In this document: piece after piece, positions 35,780-47,335 of the stretch | How the letters are laid out: each line of letters begins with the position of its first letter | Numbering within the stretch: position 1 is the stretch's first letter | Origin: Phoronis australis | Lineage: Eukaryota; Phoronida; Phoronidae | Length of the DNA: 64,000 bases | Reading direction: 5' to 3' | Assembly (NCBI GenBank): GCA_002633005.1 | Contig: NMRA01000748.1 | Location: forward strand, 97,785-161,784 | Made by a program: the position numbers and the translations under genes | Notes under the pieces: generated by a model | Databases searched by the model: none | What the model saw: the letters and a program-made list of their open reading frames with translations, nothing else | Told to the model about the DNA's origin: nothing

Positions 35780-36240
35780 ATTGACTAAGTAATGATGATT
35801 GGTGTCCTTCCTGTGCTCACGTTAAAAACAGACTTGAAAACAGTACAAATGACCACAAGATACTTTGAATTCATCTGAAAACGGGAGGATAGTGTCCTCT
35901 CACTAATAGATGCCAATCTGCCAAATTATAAGGAGGACCTCCGAAGATAGAATGGTAAGTATAAAAAACTAAAATTGCCCCTATGGGGCATACCGATAGT
36001 CGGATTAAACCAAACTTTGTCATCATTCTTCGTAAGCTTCATAGGTACGCATCTGCTAAATCTCATCAAGATTCTTTGAGGGGTATAAGTGATACAACTG
36101 CAGACGCTAGACACCAGATAGAGATGACGGCAATATGCAGAATTGGCTTCACTTTGTTATATTTTTCTTATTTCATTCGGCAATTCGTAAATATTTCATT
36201 TAAAAAGCCTTTTCCCTCATTTTCCCCCACAAAATTCTGA
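35780..36240 (+). repeat. Degenerate fragment of the modular array
   Basis: Recognisable pieces in array order: GACTTGAAAACAGTACAAAT, CATCTGAAAACGGGAGGATA, CTCACTAATAGATGCC, AAAATTGCCCCTATGGGGCA, ACCGATAGTCGGATT, and a module-D-like end (GCAGACGCTAGACACC, then GAGATGACGGCAATATG). The hairpin is not conserved. Confidence 0.8.
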
Positions 36241-36410
36241 GGACTGGGAAATGTTAACTTCAGTTATCTTCAGCCACTAGATCAGAACAGTAAGATGTGT
36301 TCCAAGCAATGCCGAATCAGTTGAAAGTCTCTATTGTTATGTGCTGAAAGTTCTAGTGTTCTTTTACGAATTTTAACGTATTTTAAGCTGGCATTAGCAT
36401 TTGAAAAAGA

Positions 36411-36590
36411 ATGCCACACAGATGTGTAGTGGGAGGTTGTGACAATACACCATGGGCTGCGGTGCCTGTACACAGATTTCTCAATGATCTAAGACTGCGT
36501 GGCTATTGGGATCATAGACTATCAAGTTTGCAAGGAAGTGCAAATAAGGCTATCCAAACATTCTTTTCTTTTTTGAGGAAATTCTTCTAA
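36411..36590 (+). pseudogene. THAP-domain N-terminal fragment
   Basis: ATG at 36411 opens MPHRCVVGGCDNTPWAAVPV HRFL, matching the THAP start M-P-x-x-C-x4-C-x-N and the following F/H-R-F block (Leu replaces Pro of the usual FP). A Trp follows at the right distance (RGYWDH). The C-x2-H-F half does not follow, and the frame runs into a Phe-rich stretch and a stop near 36590. It is either the first exon of a gene whose second half is elsewhere, or a decayed copy. It lies 1.1 kb upstream of another THAP start. Confidence 0.55.
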
Positions 36591-37263
36591 ATCTTCCAAA
36601 AGATGATGCATCCCACTCCCACTGACGAGGTGGGCTTTTGCTGAACTGAAAGGCATGTTCAGCAGGCTACTAAGTAACACATTTTGATACATGTTGCAAT
36701 AAAAAGCAACTCTGAAAAATTTTCAGTGTTTTTGAAACGGATTTTGCTAAATTTTATGACTCGCGGTGATTCCGACCCCTGCCTCATGTGCCATTTGCTC
36801 AAAATGGATATTAAATCAAAACATAAGGTTTTGTGATAAAATATAACTTTCAATTCATAAACGACACACCATAAAACTTTTTATATGTGCTAACTGCGAA
36901 GCGATACCGTAGCTAGTTTACAGTGAAACAACACATGTAGGTGAGATAAAAGGTCATATATATTATAACAAACTAAACTACTACAGATATCGGTAATTAC
37001 AAGTTTGATAGAATGTTGAGCTAGTGTAAAGGTGGGTGACAATCTGCCACAGATGCAGCAGAAGGATGCATCCGCCCACCCAATTTTATCCCACTTTGAC
37101 TCCATCTATGCACACCATGAAACGCAAGACCAATCGACAAATTTTGTCACAAATCACAGTTAAGGCCTAAGCACCTAACAGTCCCAATCCTAGGACTTGC
37201 ATTTTATGTAATTTGAAGAAATAAACAAAACAAAGAAAAGAAATACATTTGCCTAATATTCGT

Positions 37264-37512
37264 TCACAGACTCATGGCAATGTTTTCATTTCTCCTCTTG
37301 CGGTGATGAAACATCACAAGCGTCGCGGTCATTAACAGTGGGATCTGCCACTGAATTCCAGCCTTCACACCGAACTCAGCAATAAGCGACAGGCCCACTT
37401 GTGGCCACTCATGGTTCAAACCTATAGGCAAGGAGTGTAGTAGTATAGGAGAGTTCACTTGTGAGTTCGCTGTTACCGCTGCTACTAGCGCCGCCAAGTG
37501 GTGATTAAGCAA
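37264..37512 (-). CDS. Small divergent ORF with a possible membrane segment
   Basis: An 82-codon frame starts 25 bases from the oppositely oriented THAP start codon. It contains a hydrophobic stretch (WQIPLLMTATLVMF) followed by basic HHRKRR, the pattern of a single-pass microprotein. No family recognised. A shared bidirectional promoter is possible, but the frame could be chance. Confidence 0.2.
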   Translation of the reverse strand: MLNHHLAALVAAVTANSQVNSPILLHSLPIGLNHEWPQVGLSLIAEFGVKAGIQWQIPLLMTATLVMFHHRKRRNENIAMSL

Positions 37513-37537
37513 CTGTCAATCAGGAAGCGCCAAAACA

Positions 37538-37635
37538 ATGGGGAAGGACGCATTTTGCAGTGCGATAAATTGCACTAATTCATCCATGACAACCCCAGAC
37601 GTGTCATTTTTTAGGTTTCCTAAGGATCCGGGAAG
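37538..37635 (+). CDS. THAP-domain gene, first coding exon
   Basis: ATG at 37538 gives MGKDAFCSAINCTNSSMTTP and then VSFFRFPKDPG, the C-x4-C and F-R-F-P-K-D-P parts of a THAP zinc finger. The exon ends in phase 2 at a consensus donor (GGAAG|GTAAGT), the usual intron position in THAP genes. THAP proteins bind DNA through this C2CH finger and act in transcription and chromatin. The matching second half follows 583 bases downstream. Confidence 0.75.
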
Positions 37636-38218
37636 GTAAGTATTATATGTTATTCAACAATATGATACATTGTCTTTCATTTTGTGAGTTCTGTTCACGG
37701 TTGTTAGACAAGTGATCGCACGTCCCGGTGCCACTGTCTGTTGTCTGCAGCTGAGTGTAGGCTAGGCCTACTGGTCAGCCGGCGGAAGGACTACTGATTA
37801 ACGTAAGATGTGATCGTCAGCTTTTTGGATACTTGCAGTCCATGTATTCCAAATCAAAATGTCACTCTAACGATCGAGGGATAATTTTAGGAAAACATAC
37901 CCATGGCCATGGGTGATATGAATCATCGTGGTGACACGGCCATGGCACAATCACAGCCATAGGGACTCATGTTTTCATTAGTCAAGTTAAAGAATCTGTG
38001 GGTCTTGGTGAAAAGTTGTGCGGCCCTTAAAATATCCTTGGATCGACATTTGAGTCCTAGTTTTTTTTAGTTCTGACACCAAGACGCTTTTGTCTCTATC
38101 ACAATCGCAGTACGACAGGACTTCTGTTGTGTTGTGTAGTTTAGAGTAGGCTACCAGTCTTCTGTGAACCTGGTGAGTATGAGGTTTGTTCCTGAGTCTT
38201 TCATTGATTTCTGTTCAG

Positions 38219-38350
38219 GTGCAAGCACTTGGAGCCGACCTTATGAATAGAGATGCAACCTACCTGTCCAAGAACTGCAACGTATGCTCTCATCACTTCG
38301 AGGAGTCCATGTTGATGAATGAAGAACAAACTGGTATTGAATGCAGTGCC
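38219..38350 (+). CDS. THAP-domain gene, second exon (runs into gap)
   Basis: After acceptor TTGATTTCTGTTCAG the frame reads VQALGADLMNRDATYLSKNC and then NVCSHHFEESMLMNEEQ, the C-x2-H-F half of the zinc finger with the Met-Asn-Glu-Glu run common in this family. Two oddities: exon 1 ends in phase 2 but this frame needs phase 0, and the conserved C-K-x-W residues expected at the join are missing. Either a small stretch was lost (possibly between GTGCAA-type repeats) or a micro-exon lies in the intron. Coding continues into the 431-N gap. Confidence 0.65.
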
Positions 38351-38781
38351 NNNNNNNNNNNNNNNNNNNNNNNNNNNNNNNNNNNNNNNNNNNNNNNNNN
38401 NNNNNNNNNNNNNNNNNNNNNNNNNNNNNNNNNNNNNNNNNNNNNNNNNNNNNNNNNNNNNNNNNNNNNNNNNNNNNNNNNNNNNNNNNNNNNNNNNNNN
38501 NNNNNNNNNNNNNNNNNNNNNNNNNNNNNNNNNNNNNNNNNNNNNNNNNNNNNNNNNNNNNNNNNNNNNNNNNNNNNNNNNNNNNNNNNNNNNNNNNNNN
38601 NNNNNNNNNNNNNNNNNNNNNNNNNNNNNNNNNNNNNNNNNNNNNNNNNNNNNNNNNNNNNNNNNNNNNNNNNNNNNNNNNNNNNNNNNNNNNNNNNNNN
38701 NNNNNNNNNNNNNNNNNNNNNNNNNNNNNNNNNNNNNNNNNNNNNNNNNNNNNNNNNNNNNNNNNNNNNNNNNNNNNNNNN
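38351..38781. other. Assembly gap of 431 Ns
   Basis: Run of N interrupting the THAP gene. Sequence to its right (HAFHLAGVSTVG frame) shows no family resemblance. Confidence 1.
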
Positions 38782-40744
38782 TCACGCCTTCCACCTGGCT
38801 GGTGTTAGCACAGTTGGCGCACACACACCGATGTACCATGTCTAAATCACGCCAAGATTGAACGCTCCTTGTTCGCCTTCCACTGTTTTGTATGGGCGGT
38901 AAACTGCATTGTGGGATATTATCTAGTTTGTGTTCCCCAACACCATGTCACGGTGTCAAAGGTCAACTTTTCGCGGATTTTTTTTAATTTTCGCTTTTTA
39001 ACGTAACTTCAGACACAATAACATGATAATTGGAAGAAGATATATCCAACTAATAATATCTTGAAAATATTATTACAATTTAACATACTTAGACCTTGCA
39101 ATTTACACTTTAAGCTCATCGGCTAAGACGTTCAACACAATCTGCTTCAAAGTCGCCATACTGGATCGCACAGTGAGCGCTCACAGCTGTTCAGGAGCTA
39201 TTCCTTGTGTTCGCGAGTACACGCTAGCGGGCGCTCACTCTGTTGAACACGCTTCTGGTGCAACAGGTTTGTGTAATGTTATTCTTTGTGTTGGAAAGCA
39301 CTTATTTTGGTGTCATTGAAACTATGTTTTTAATTGACTTTCACCTAAGGCAATATTCACAGAAACCCTAAAGCTAATCTCCCTTCTAATGGTAGTACAG
39401 CGCCTCATTTGGAACGGCTTCATACAGAATTATACAGTTTCACTTGAACAATTGTAATACAATGGTCACATATTTTCTTCTTTTTTAAAGAAATCTGCAT
39501 TATGTAAAAATTATCTAACCTGCGTTCAAAATGGCGCATACTAGGAATTTCCAAAACCCTGAGTAACTGTGTTACAACTCAACCAAGAAATCTCAAAACA
39601 TCTATTTTGTTCAGGAAATAATAGGTCCAATCTAACTCTTGAATGCACTATGATTATTCTGGGACTGAACAGAGACTTTCATTGACTCCTTCTACACTCC
39701 AAATTGCACTTTTGCTGGACTGCATACAATCTACAACCTTTACCTGAAGCAACTACGTCCTCAGGGAATTTCCAGCGTCACACGTCAAAGTCACGGGACA
39801 ATTTATCACTATTAGTTTCTCTTTCGAACCTCCTAAAATTTGAAACATCTGACAGTACATGTAACAAAGAATTTTTCTTCAATTTAAATTTCTAAAAGTT
39901 TGAACGTGTACCATCTATACTTTTTGACTACAAGATTCTTATGTTTAAGTATCACAATACCATAAGTGCCCACATTAGGATTGTCTACATGCACTTCAAT
40001 ATGATTCATATAATTACGACACTTGGCGAAAAGACCAAACAGTGAATAGAAAAGACCCGACAGAGTGATAACCATTCTGTATCACTAAAATTTCATTCAG
40101 TTACAGCTTTTTATCTGCAAAACTTACACACCACATAAGCACGAACAAAAAAGTTGCTGTAGCTGAGTGGTTTGGTTAACCTTTTAAAGATCTGGGGTTG
40201 TAACTTTCAGTATCAGTCAATAGATACGGTAACAACATTTACACAAACCTAAGGTAATCAGTGAGGTCATACCCAAAGAGGGTTGAATAGGGTAATTTTA
40301 CGCGACTAACAATGGAAAGACCTGTTCCACACAAGAACAAGGCAGAGTATTGATAGGAATGCAATCAGCATAAATATGAGGGGAGGTCATATTTCAAATC
40401 ATGAACTAAGGGGAGCAGCAGCAGTCATTAACCCCGGTTGAAAAACGATGCCAGTCACATAAAATTTAAAATGAATAGACTTGAATGTCCATTCTTCAAG
40501 CTGTTTGATAAATAGAGAGGCAGATGCAAAAAGAGACATCAGAACATTACAAGAGCAATGCAGAGATTCGATATGCACCAAATTTGTGCATCGCATACAG
40601 CACAGACACACGAGATGATCATTATTTTAAACATTCTCAATAAAGGCAGGAAAACTAGAAAATTTCAAATATCTTATAGAAGGTGCAAAGTCAGCAATGC
40701 TATCCTCAACATGAACATAGCTGTACACATACAGTGTGGGCATG
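38782..40744. other. No gene recognised
   Basis: Contains a perfect 12-base palindrome GTGAGCGCTCAC (39173-39184) inside a less AT-rich patch bounded by inverted GTTCAACA/TGTTGAAC words (39130 and 39241). Otherwise unassigned. Confidence 0.4.
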
Positions 40745-41140
40745 GTAAATATGTATTTGCATGACCATAACTATGCTAATGTATTGCAGGAACTTAACGA
40801 CAACGCTACTTGAACATCGTCTACGCTAAACGAAGTGCAGTTGGATTCATTGACAACTTGTATGTGAAAACAAAAAAATTCTGCTAATAGGTGACCTTTT
40901 CACTTATGTCATACCGGGGGCTCACATAGCTGCGTCATGCAGTGTTATTCTCCAACACCAAGTCACTATACTTAATGGACATGATAGAGTGATTTACAGC
41001 AGATCATTTCAACACAAAACTCAGTATTAAAGACATTTGGCAATTTTCAACGTACTTCGTATTCACATCTTCACTATGTGTTGTGTTCCTAACTAATTTG
41101 ACCAAGAAGTCACAAAGATAAGGAATTAGCACGCAAATTC
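40745..41140. repeat. Dispersed repeat, partner of 52757-53140
   Basis: Shared ordered blocks include AACTATGCTAATGTAT, AAGTGCAGTTGNATTCATTG, ATAGGTGACCTTT, and CATTTGGCAATTTTCAACGT followed by ACTTC. About 75 percent identity by eye over 390 bp, same orientation. Frames on the minus strand differ between copies. Confidence 0.75.
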
Positions 41141-43836
41141 CATGACAGCGTCAAAAGGTCGACTATAGGGTCACCAACTCAGATCTCGAAAAAAATTGTG
41201 TGTAGTTCATACATCCTGATGGGATAAGTTCAAAATGTTTACATGAACCTTTTGCGCCATCATGAATGTTTCGGCCCAAAATAACACATTTTGGTTCAAA
41301 AATGTTCAGTTAGTGAAGTTGTTTTAAAACGACTTTGAAGAAGGGGAAAGAAGAACTCTTTATGTTTGTGTAGACATTGAACCTATCAGAAGACAATCTT
41401 CGCATTCGTAAAGGAGTTTTCGTTAACCTTCACTGGAGTGTCAAAATTTAATTTTGGGTATTTGATTTTTAGACATTTTTAAGTGTTCTGGAAGCCAGTT
41501 TGCGTGGTGCTGGTAGTTTCCAATATTTTTCATCAGTTTGTTGTCTGACTAAGAAAACAAAATAATAAAAGATGGGCATATTGTTTGTTTTCAAGCAACA
41601 GCCAATAGACATACCATCGTGTATTTCACAGTGCCTGACTATGGGCAGTATGCAGCTGCATCTGATAAACCTCATAAAGGGGCTTCATTAATTTTTGCAA
41701 ATATGTTTCTATCGTCGACGTCAATTTTTAGATATATCGACTGCTGCTGGCCCCTGGTGTCAGTTTCTATTAATAGATTTCAATGGTGGAATTTAAGGAA
41801 ATTTGGCCAAACTGTTTCCATCGAGGAAACGACAGAACATGTATATTTAAGAACGTTTCAATATTAATCTAATGTTCTGTCACAATATTTTGTTTTCTTT
41901 CTACTATGGTACCTGGGGATGACTTGGTTAATATCGAAACCTCATTTACATACTGCACGATAGCTTGTGTATTTTGTTTTGCACTTCTTTTAATTTCTTT
42001 ACATGCATGTTTTTCGAGTGGTACCACATCAGTGACAGGTTTAGGAGTTTGGAAACCCCTCATATGTCTAACCTATGAAGCTATGAGGTAGGAGTCAAGT
42101 AAGCTTCACACTTCATAATCCAAATGTAACCCATTTGCGTAGACCAAGTACGATTTTTCAACTTTTGTTGTTTTGATATATCTTGAAGTGGAAAGTAACT
42201 GGTAACAAAACATAAAACAAATAGAACAATTTATGTGAGAAATTTAGAAAAAACATGTGTCTTTCAAACAAAAATGATTTTCGAACAATTTCAGCAGTAG
42301 CATAGTGCAAGGTGGGCTCTTCAAAATGAATTTTAAATAGAATATTCATAATAGCTATGGCACAAGCACTGGAAAATTGTACGAAACTGCTTTTTTGTAG
42401 CAGCGTGTCTACAAATGTACTTAGTTAAATCTTCATCAATGACAACATATCCAGTTCAACATGTCCTTCAGTTCAGAAAAGTTTTCATGTTGTCCAATGT
42501 GAATTGTGAGCACTTTAACTACTCATTGAGTTAGTTGCACCTATGTGATTAAATTCTGGTGTAAACTCTTGGATTGTACAGAATAAGAGTGGGTTTCCAC
42601 CCCAGAACCGTATTCCATATATGTTACATACTGTCATAGTCAACCTGGGTTTTCAATTACAGTTCTACCACTTTGGTTAAACACTCGGATAAGTGAATGT
42701 GAACTTCTGGAGCAACATGGCAGCTTGATAACATGTTCTACTGACTGGCCAAATCCCAGTGACAGCTTCAGATAACCAACTCATGCAGTTGCTGGGGCTT
42801 TATTTGCGGCATACAAGGGACATGAGAGGTAGAGAGAAACCTCTTTTTACATCAAGGATGCACATAATTGAAGTGTAATGTGAATACGCAATACACTAAA
42901 AGACATCCAGTTAAGACACTTGCACCTGTGAGTGAGGCATTAGGAACCTTTCGAATGGCAAAAAATTTTACATTAGCAACACAAAAAGTTACAATTCGAG
43001 TACAATAACACCAAAAAAGGTATGCTTCTACGACTGTTTATTAAAATCAAAAATGGCCACCTAACTAAGTGATGCAGAATATGTCAAAGCTGGGCAGAGA
43101 TGATGGCAATGTGTACAAGTTGGTGCATAAGAAAGGATCTATATGTTCACAGCACGATCATTACGGCGTTCTCTCGTTCAGAGACTTTACTAGAAGTAGA
43201 GGGTAGTGAGCGTGTGATAACATTTAGCTCTTTGTTAACTGGTATGATAACAGACAGGCAAATTATCTATTGGGCTTATAACAGACCACATGAGAACACA
43301 GTCAAACCCAGATCCAATTGGTACATTCGGAAAGAATAGATTGTCATAACTTCGGTAGTTGTGGTTGGGCAATTTTGGCGATTCAAAACTAAACATGATC
43401 AGCATTTGACGGTACATTGAGAAATGCTACTGGTTTATGTTCAATTTTTTTATAACTTAACTTTTATTTCTAACAGCACAGCCTAGTCAGGTGCAAGATA
43501 AGATCTTATTGGGAATTAGAGCAATTATCAAACAAAAGAGAGATGTCCCTCCGTAAATGCCAGAATGGAGTCAATCAGTCGTGCAAGATATTGGCTACAG
43601 GGGTCATCTTCCCTACTTGTTGTTGGGCTATAGAATCGAACAAGTTGGGATCAACGGGAAAATGCCATAGTGTCTCAAGGGACCTTTTTCCTTGAATTAA
43701 GGGAACTTCACCAGGGTCGAAACTGACTGTGCCTGTCAGGATCTTCAATAATGTTTACCCTCCATTCCTAAGGACATGTTGCAAAGATAGCACGCAACAC
43801 GAGGCAAGGGCATCGTACTTATACATTACCGATTAC
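41141..43836. other. No gene recognised
   Basis: AT-rich, no protein resemblance on either strand. ATGGCCACCTAACTAAGTGA near 43053, 785 bases left of the array, is a weak echo of its subunits. Confidence 0.35.
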
Positions 43837-46800
43837 AACAAGAGCAACGCGGAGCGTTGAAATGCTCCCACGAATGCATCGCAAATGGTGTGCTTTTAGG
43901 GTTGTTTATTTGTGTCATAAAAATGGCCACTAAAAGGCGCAAAAAGGTACAATCTATCCAAAAACGGGAACATGTCATTGCTGCTTTAATAGAAAGCGAT
44001 ACACCAAATTTCATAGAAATACGTCACAAAACTTTAGAGAAACAAAGGAAAACAGATTAAAATGAAATTGCCACTAGGGGGCACAGTGTTCATTGGATCC
44101 GCCTGAAAGTCGTCATTGTCTGTTGTTAGCTTCTTATCAATACACTTAATAATTAAATTTTAATACAAATCCTGCTGTGGGTTTAGGAAATACAGCTATG
44201 GGCGCATAACAAAAAACAAAACTACCACTAACAGGCACCACAGTAGCCAAAGTTGTCATCGTCAACCGTCCTCTTCCCACTGAGAACATATACGCCAATT
44301 TTCAAAACCATCCTTAGAATGATTTGGTTCATAGAAGAGTAGACGCCAAAAAAGGACTCGAAAACAGCAAAAATGGCAACTAGGTGGCGCAAAATACCTT
44401 GATTTCATACGAAAACGGGAGGATAGCGTCATCTCATCAATAGATGCCCGTATTCAAAATTTTATGAAAATCAGTTGAGGACTTTTGAAGATACAGAGGT
44501 AAACGTAAAACTAAAATTGCCACTAGGGGGAACACCAGTAGTCAGATCCATCCGAAAATCATCGTCGACTGTTGTCAACATCACATAAACACACTTCTTA
44601 AATATTGTAAAGATCCAGCAAACGGTTTAGGAGATACAGCCATAGGCACAAAAAACGAAACTGCCACTAGGAGGTGCCACAGTAGTCAAAGTCATCAGAA
44701 ATCATCCTCACCAGTCCACTTCATAGTAAAAACATACATGCCAATTTTCACAATTATCCCGAAAGCAGTTTGGTTGATAGAGGGCTGGATGCCAAAAAAC
44801 AGACTCAAAAACCATAAATATAGCCACTAGGTGGCGCAAACTAGGTCGAATCCATCTGAAAATGGAAAAATAGCATCACCTCACTAAGAGAAGCCTGTAC
44901 ACCAAATTTTATGAAAATACGTTGAGGACCTTTGAAGATACAGAGGTAAACGTAAAAAAACAAAATTGCCACTGGGTGGCACATCAGTACTCAGATCTAT
45001 CCAAAAGTCGTCATCGTCCGATGTCATCATTATATAAATGCACTTACTAAATTTAGTAAACATTCTGCAAACGGTTTAAGAGATATAGCCATAGGCGCAA
45101 AAAAACAAAACTGCTACAAGGAGGTACCACAGTAGTCGAAGTCGTCGGAAAATCGACAACCGTTCAACATACACGCCATTTTTCACAATCATGCTTAGAG
45201 CGGTTTGGTTGACAGAGGGGTGGATGCTATAAAACAGACTCGAAACCAGTAACAAGAGCAATGCGGAATGTTGAAATGCGCCCACGAATGCATTGCAAAT
45301 GGTGAGATTTTAGGGTTATTTATTTGTATCATAAAAATGGCCACTAGATGGTGCAAAAACATACAATCATCTAAGAACAGGAACATGTCATATTTCATAA
45401 TAATCTGTCAAGGAATTTCAGAGAAACAAAGGAAATCAGAATAAAATGAAATTGCCACCAGTAGGCACAGAGTCCGTTGGATCCGCTTGAAAGTCGTTGT
45501 CCTCTGTTGTTATCTTCATATAAATACACTTACTAAATTTAATAAAGATCCTGCAGTGGGTTTAGGAGATACAACTGTGGGCGCAAAACAAAACTACCAC
45601 TAGGAGGCGCCACAGTAGTCAGTCACAATCATCAAAGGTCGTCTTCACACTAAGAACATATATGCCAATTTTCAAATGATTTGGTTGATACAGGGGTGGA
45701 CGCCAAAAACAAGATTTGAAAACACCATAAACAGCCACCAGGTGGTGCAAAATACCTCGATTCCGTCCAAAAACAGAAAGATAGCGTCATCACACCAATA
45801 GATGCCTATATTTGAAATTTTATCAAAATCTGTTGAGGACCTTTGAAGATAGAGTTAAACGTAAAAAACTAAAATTGCCACTAGGGGGCACACCAGTAGT
45901 CAGATCTGTCCGAAAGTCGTTGTCGTCCATAGTCAACATCATATAAATACACTTGCTAAATTAAGTAAAGATCCTGCAAACAGTTTAGGAGACAGCCATG
46001 AGCGCAAAAAAAAACTGCCACTAGGAGGTGCCCCAGTAAACGAAGTCGACAGAAAAACATCATCAGCCATCCACTTCATAGTAAAAACATACGAGCCAAT
46101 TATCCTGAAAACGGTTTGGTTGATAGATTAGTGGACGCCAAAACACTCGAAAACAGTAAAAATGGCCACTAGGTGGTGCAAACTAGGTCGAATTCATCTG
46201 AAAATGGAGAGACAGCGACACCTCATTAACAGATGCCTACATGACAAATTTTATGAAAATACGATGAGGACCTTTGAAGATACAGAGGTAAAAGCAAACA
46301 AAATAAAATTGCCACTAGGTGGCACACAAGTTGTCAGATCTGTCCGAAAGTCGTCGTCATTTGCTGTTAACATCATATAAATATACTTACTAAATTTCGT
46401 AAAGATTCTGCAAACGGTTTAGGAGATACAGCCATAGATGCAAAAAAAAACTGCCAGTAGGAGGCGCCACAGTAGTCGAAATCATCAGAAAGTCATCGTC
46501 AACCGTCCTCTTCATAATAAGAACATACATGCCAATTTTCACAATCATGCTTAGAGCGGTTTGGTTGATAGAGGGGTGGACGCAAAAAAACAGTAAAAAC
46601 GGCCACTAGGTGGAGCATACTATGTCAAATCCATCCGAAAATGGAAGGATAGTGTCATTTCATTAATAGGTGCCTACATACCAAATTTCATGAAAATCCG
46701 TTAAGGACTTTTGAAGATACAAAGGTAAGCGTAAAAAAATAAAATTGCCACTAGGGGGCACACCGGTAGTCGGATCTGTCTGAAAGTTCGCTCATGCCGT

Positions 46801-46901
46801 CCCATTCATGACTGGAACATATGTGCCAAATTTCATGAACATATGTCAAAGGCTTTTGGAGATAGAGCAGCGGACGCCGGACGGACGGAGATGACGGCAT
46901 A

Positions 46902-46931
46902 ATGCGTCCACACATAAACATGTGGGTGCAT
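46902..46931 (+). repeat. Terminal hairpin of module D (locus 2, first)
   Basis: ATGCGTCCACACAT and the returning arm ATGTGGGTGCAT pair at most positions. It is followed directly by another A subunit. Confidence 0.75.
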
Positions 46932-47292
46932 AAAAATGGCCACTAGGTGGCACAAACTACGTCGAATCCATCCAAAAACGGGAGGATAGCGTCGCATCAC
47001 TAATAGATGCCTATTTACTAAATTTTATGAAAATATGTTGAGGACCTTTGAAGATACAGAGGTAAACGTAAAAAATTAAAATTGCCACTAGGGGGCACAC
47101 CCGTAGTCGGATTTGTCCGAACATTCGCTCATTCCGTCCCATCCACGAAGGAACACATGTGCAAAATTTCATGAGCATACGTCAATCGGTTTTGGAGATA
47201 GAGCAGCGGACGTCGGACGGACGTCAGATGGGCGCCGGACGGACACCGGATGGACGCTGGACGGATGCCGGACGGACAGAGATGACGGCATA

Positions 47293-47322
47293 ATGCGTCC
47301 ACATACACACACGTGGGCGCAT
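47293..47322 (+). repeat. Terminal hairpin of module D at right edge of locus 2
   Basis: ATGCGTCCACAT and ACGTGGGCGCAT arms around a short ACACAC loop. Array similarity ends here. It is preceded by an expanded GACGGACGCCG-type run (47210-47280). Confidence 0.75.
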
Positions 47323-47335
47323 AAAAACGAAAAAC

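Larger units (their letters stand above)
34009..35780. other. No gene recognised; partly duplicated non-coding sequence
   Basis: An imperfect duplication links about 34530-34600 and 34915-34985 (TTTGATTGGCATGTANNCTT, then AATTCCTTGAAAAA). Nuclear-receptor-like and CRE words are listed separately. Confidence 0.4.
43837..47335 (+). repeat. Modular array (locus 2), best preserved copy
   Basis: Opens with a left module beginning AACAAGAGCAACGCGGAGCG (43837), repeated internally at 45251. Then come A, B and C subunits, then type D modules ending in hairpins at 46902-46931 and 47293-47322. At least seven exact CTCF-core matches occur, for example at 44071, 44824, 45878, 46312, 46748, 46940 and 47085. 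The right boundary is abrupt after the second hairpin. The internal second left module and extra A-D unit suggest two nested or tandem insertions of an element of the form left module, (A-B-C)n, A, D, hairpin. Confidence 0.9.

Noticed and set aside
38186-38861. Frames of 155-219 codons over 38186-38861
   Set aside because: Most of their length is the N gap; only the 132 bases before the gap carry THAP sequence.
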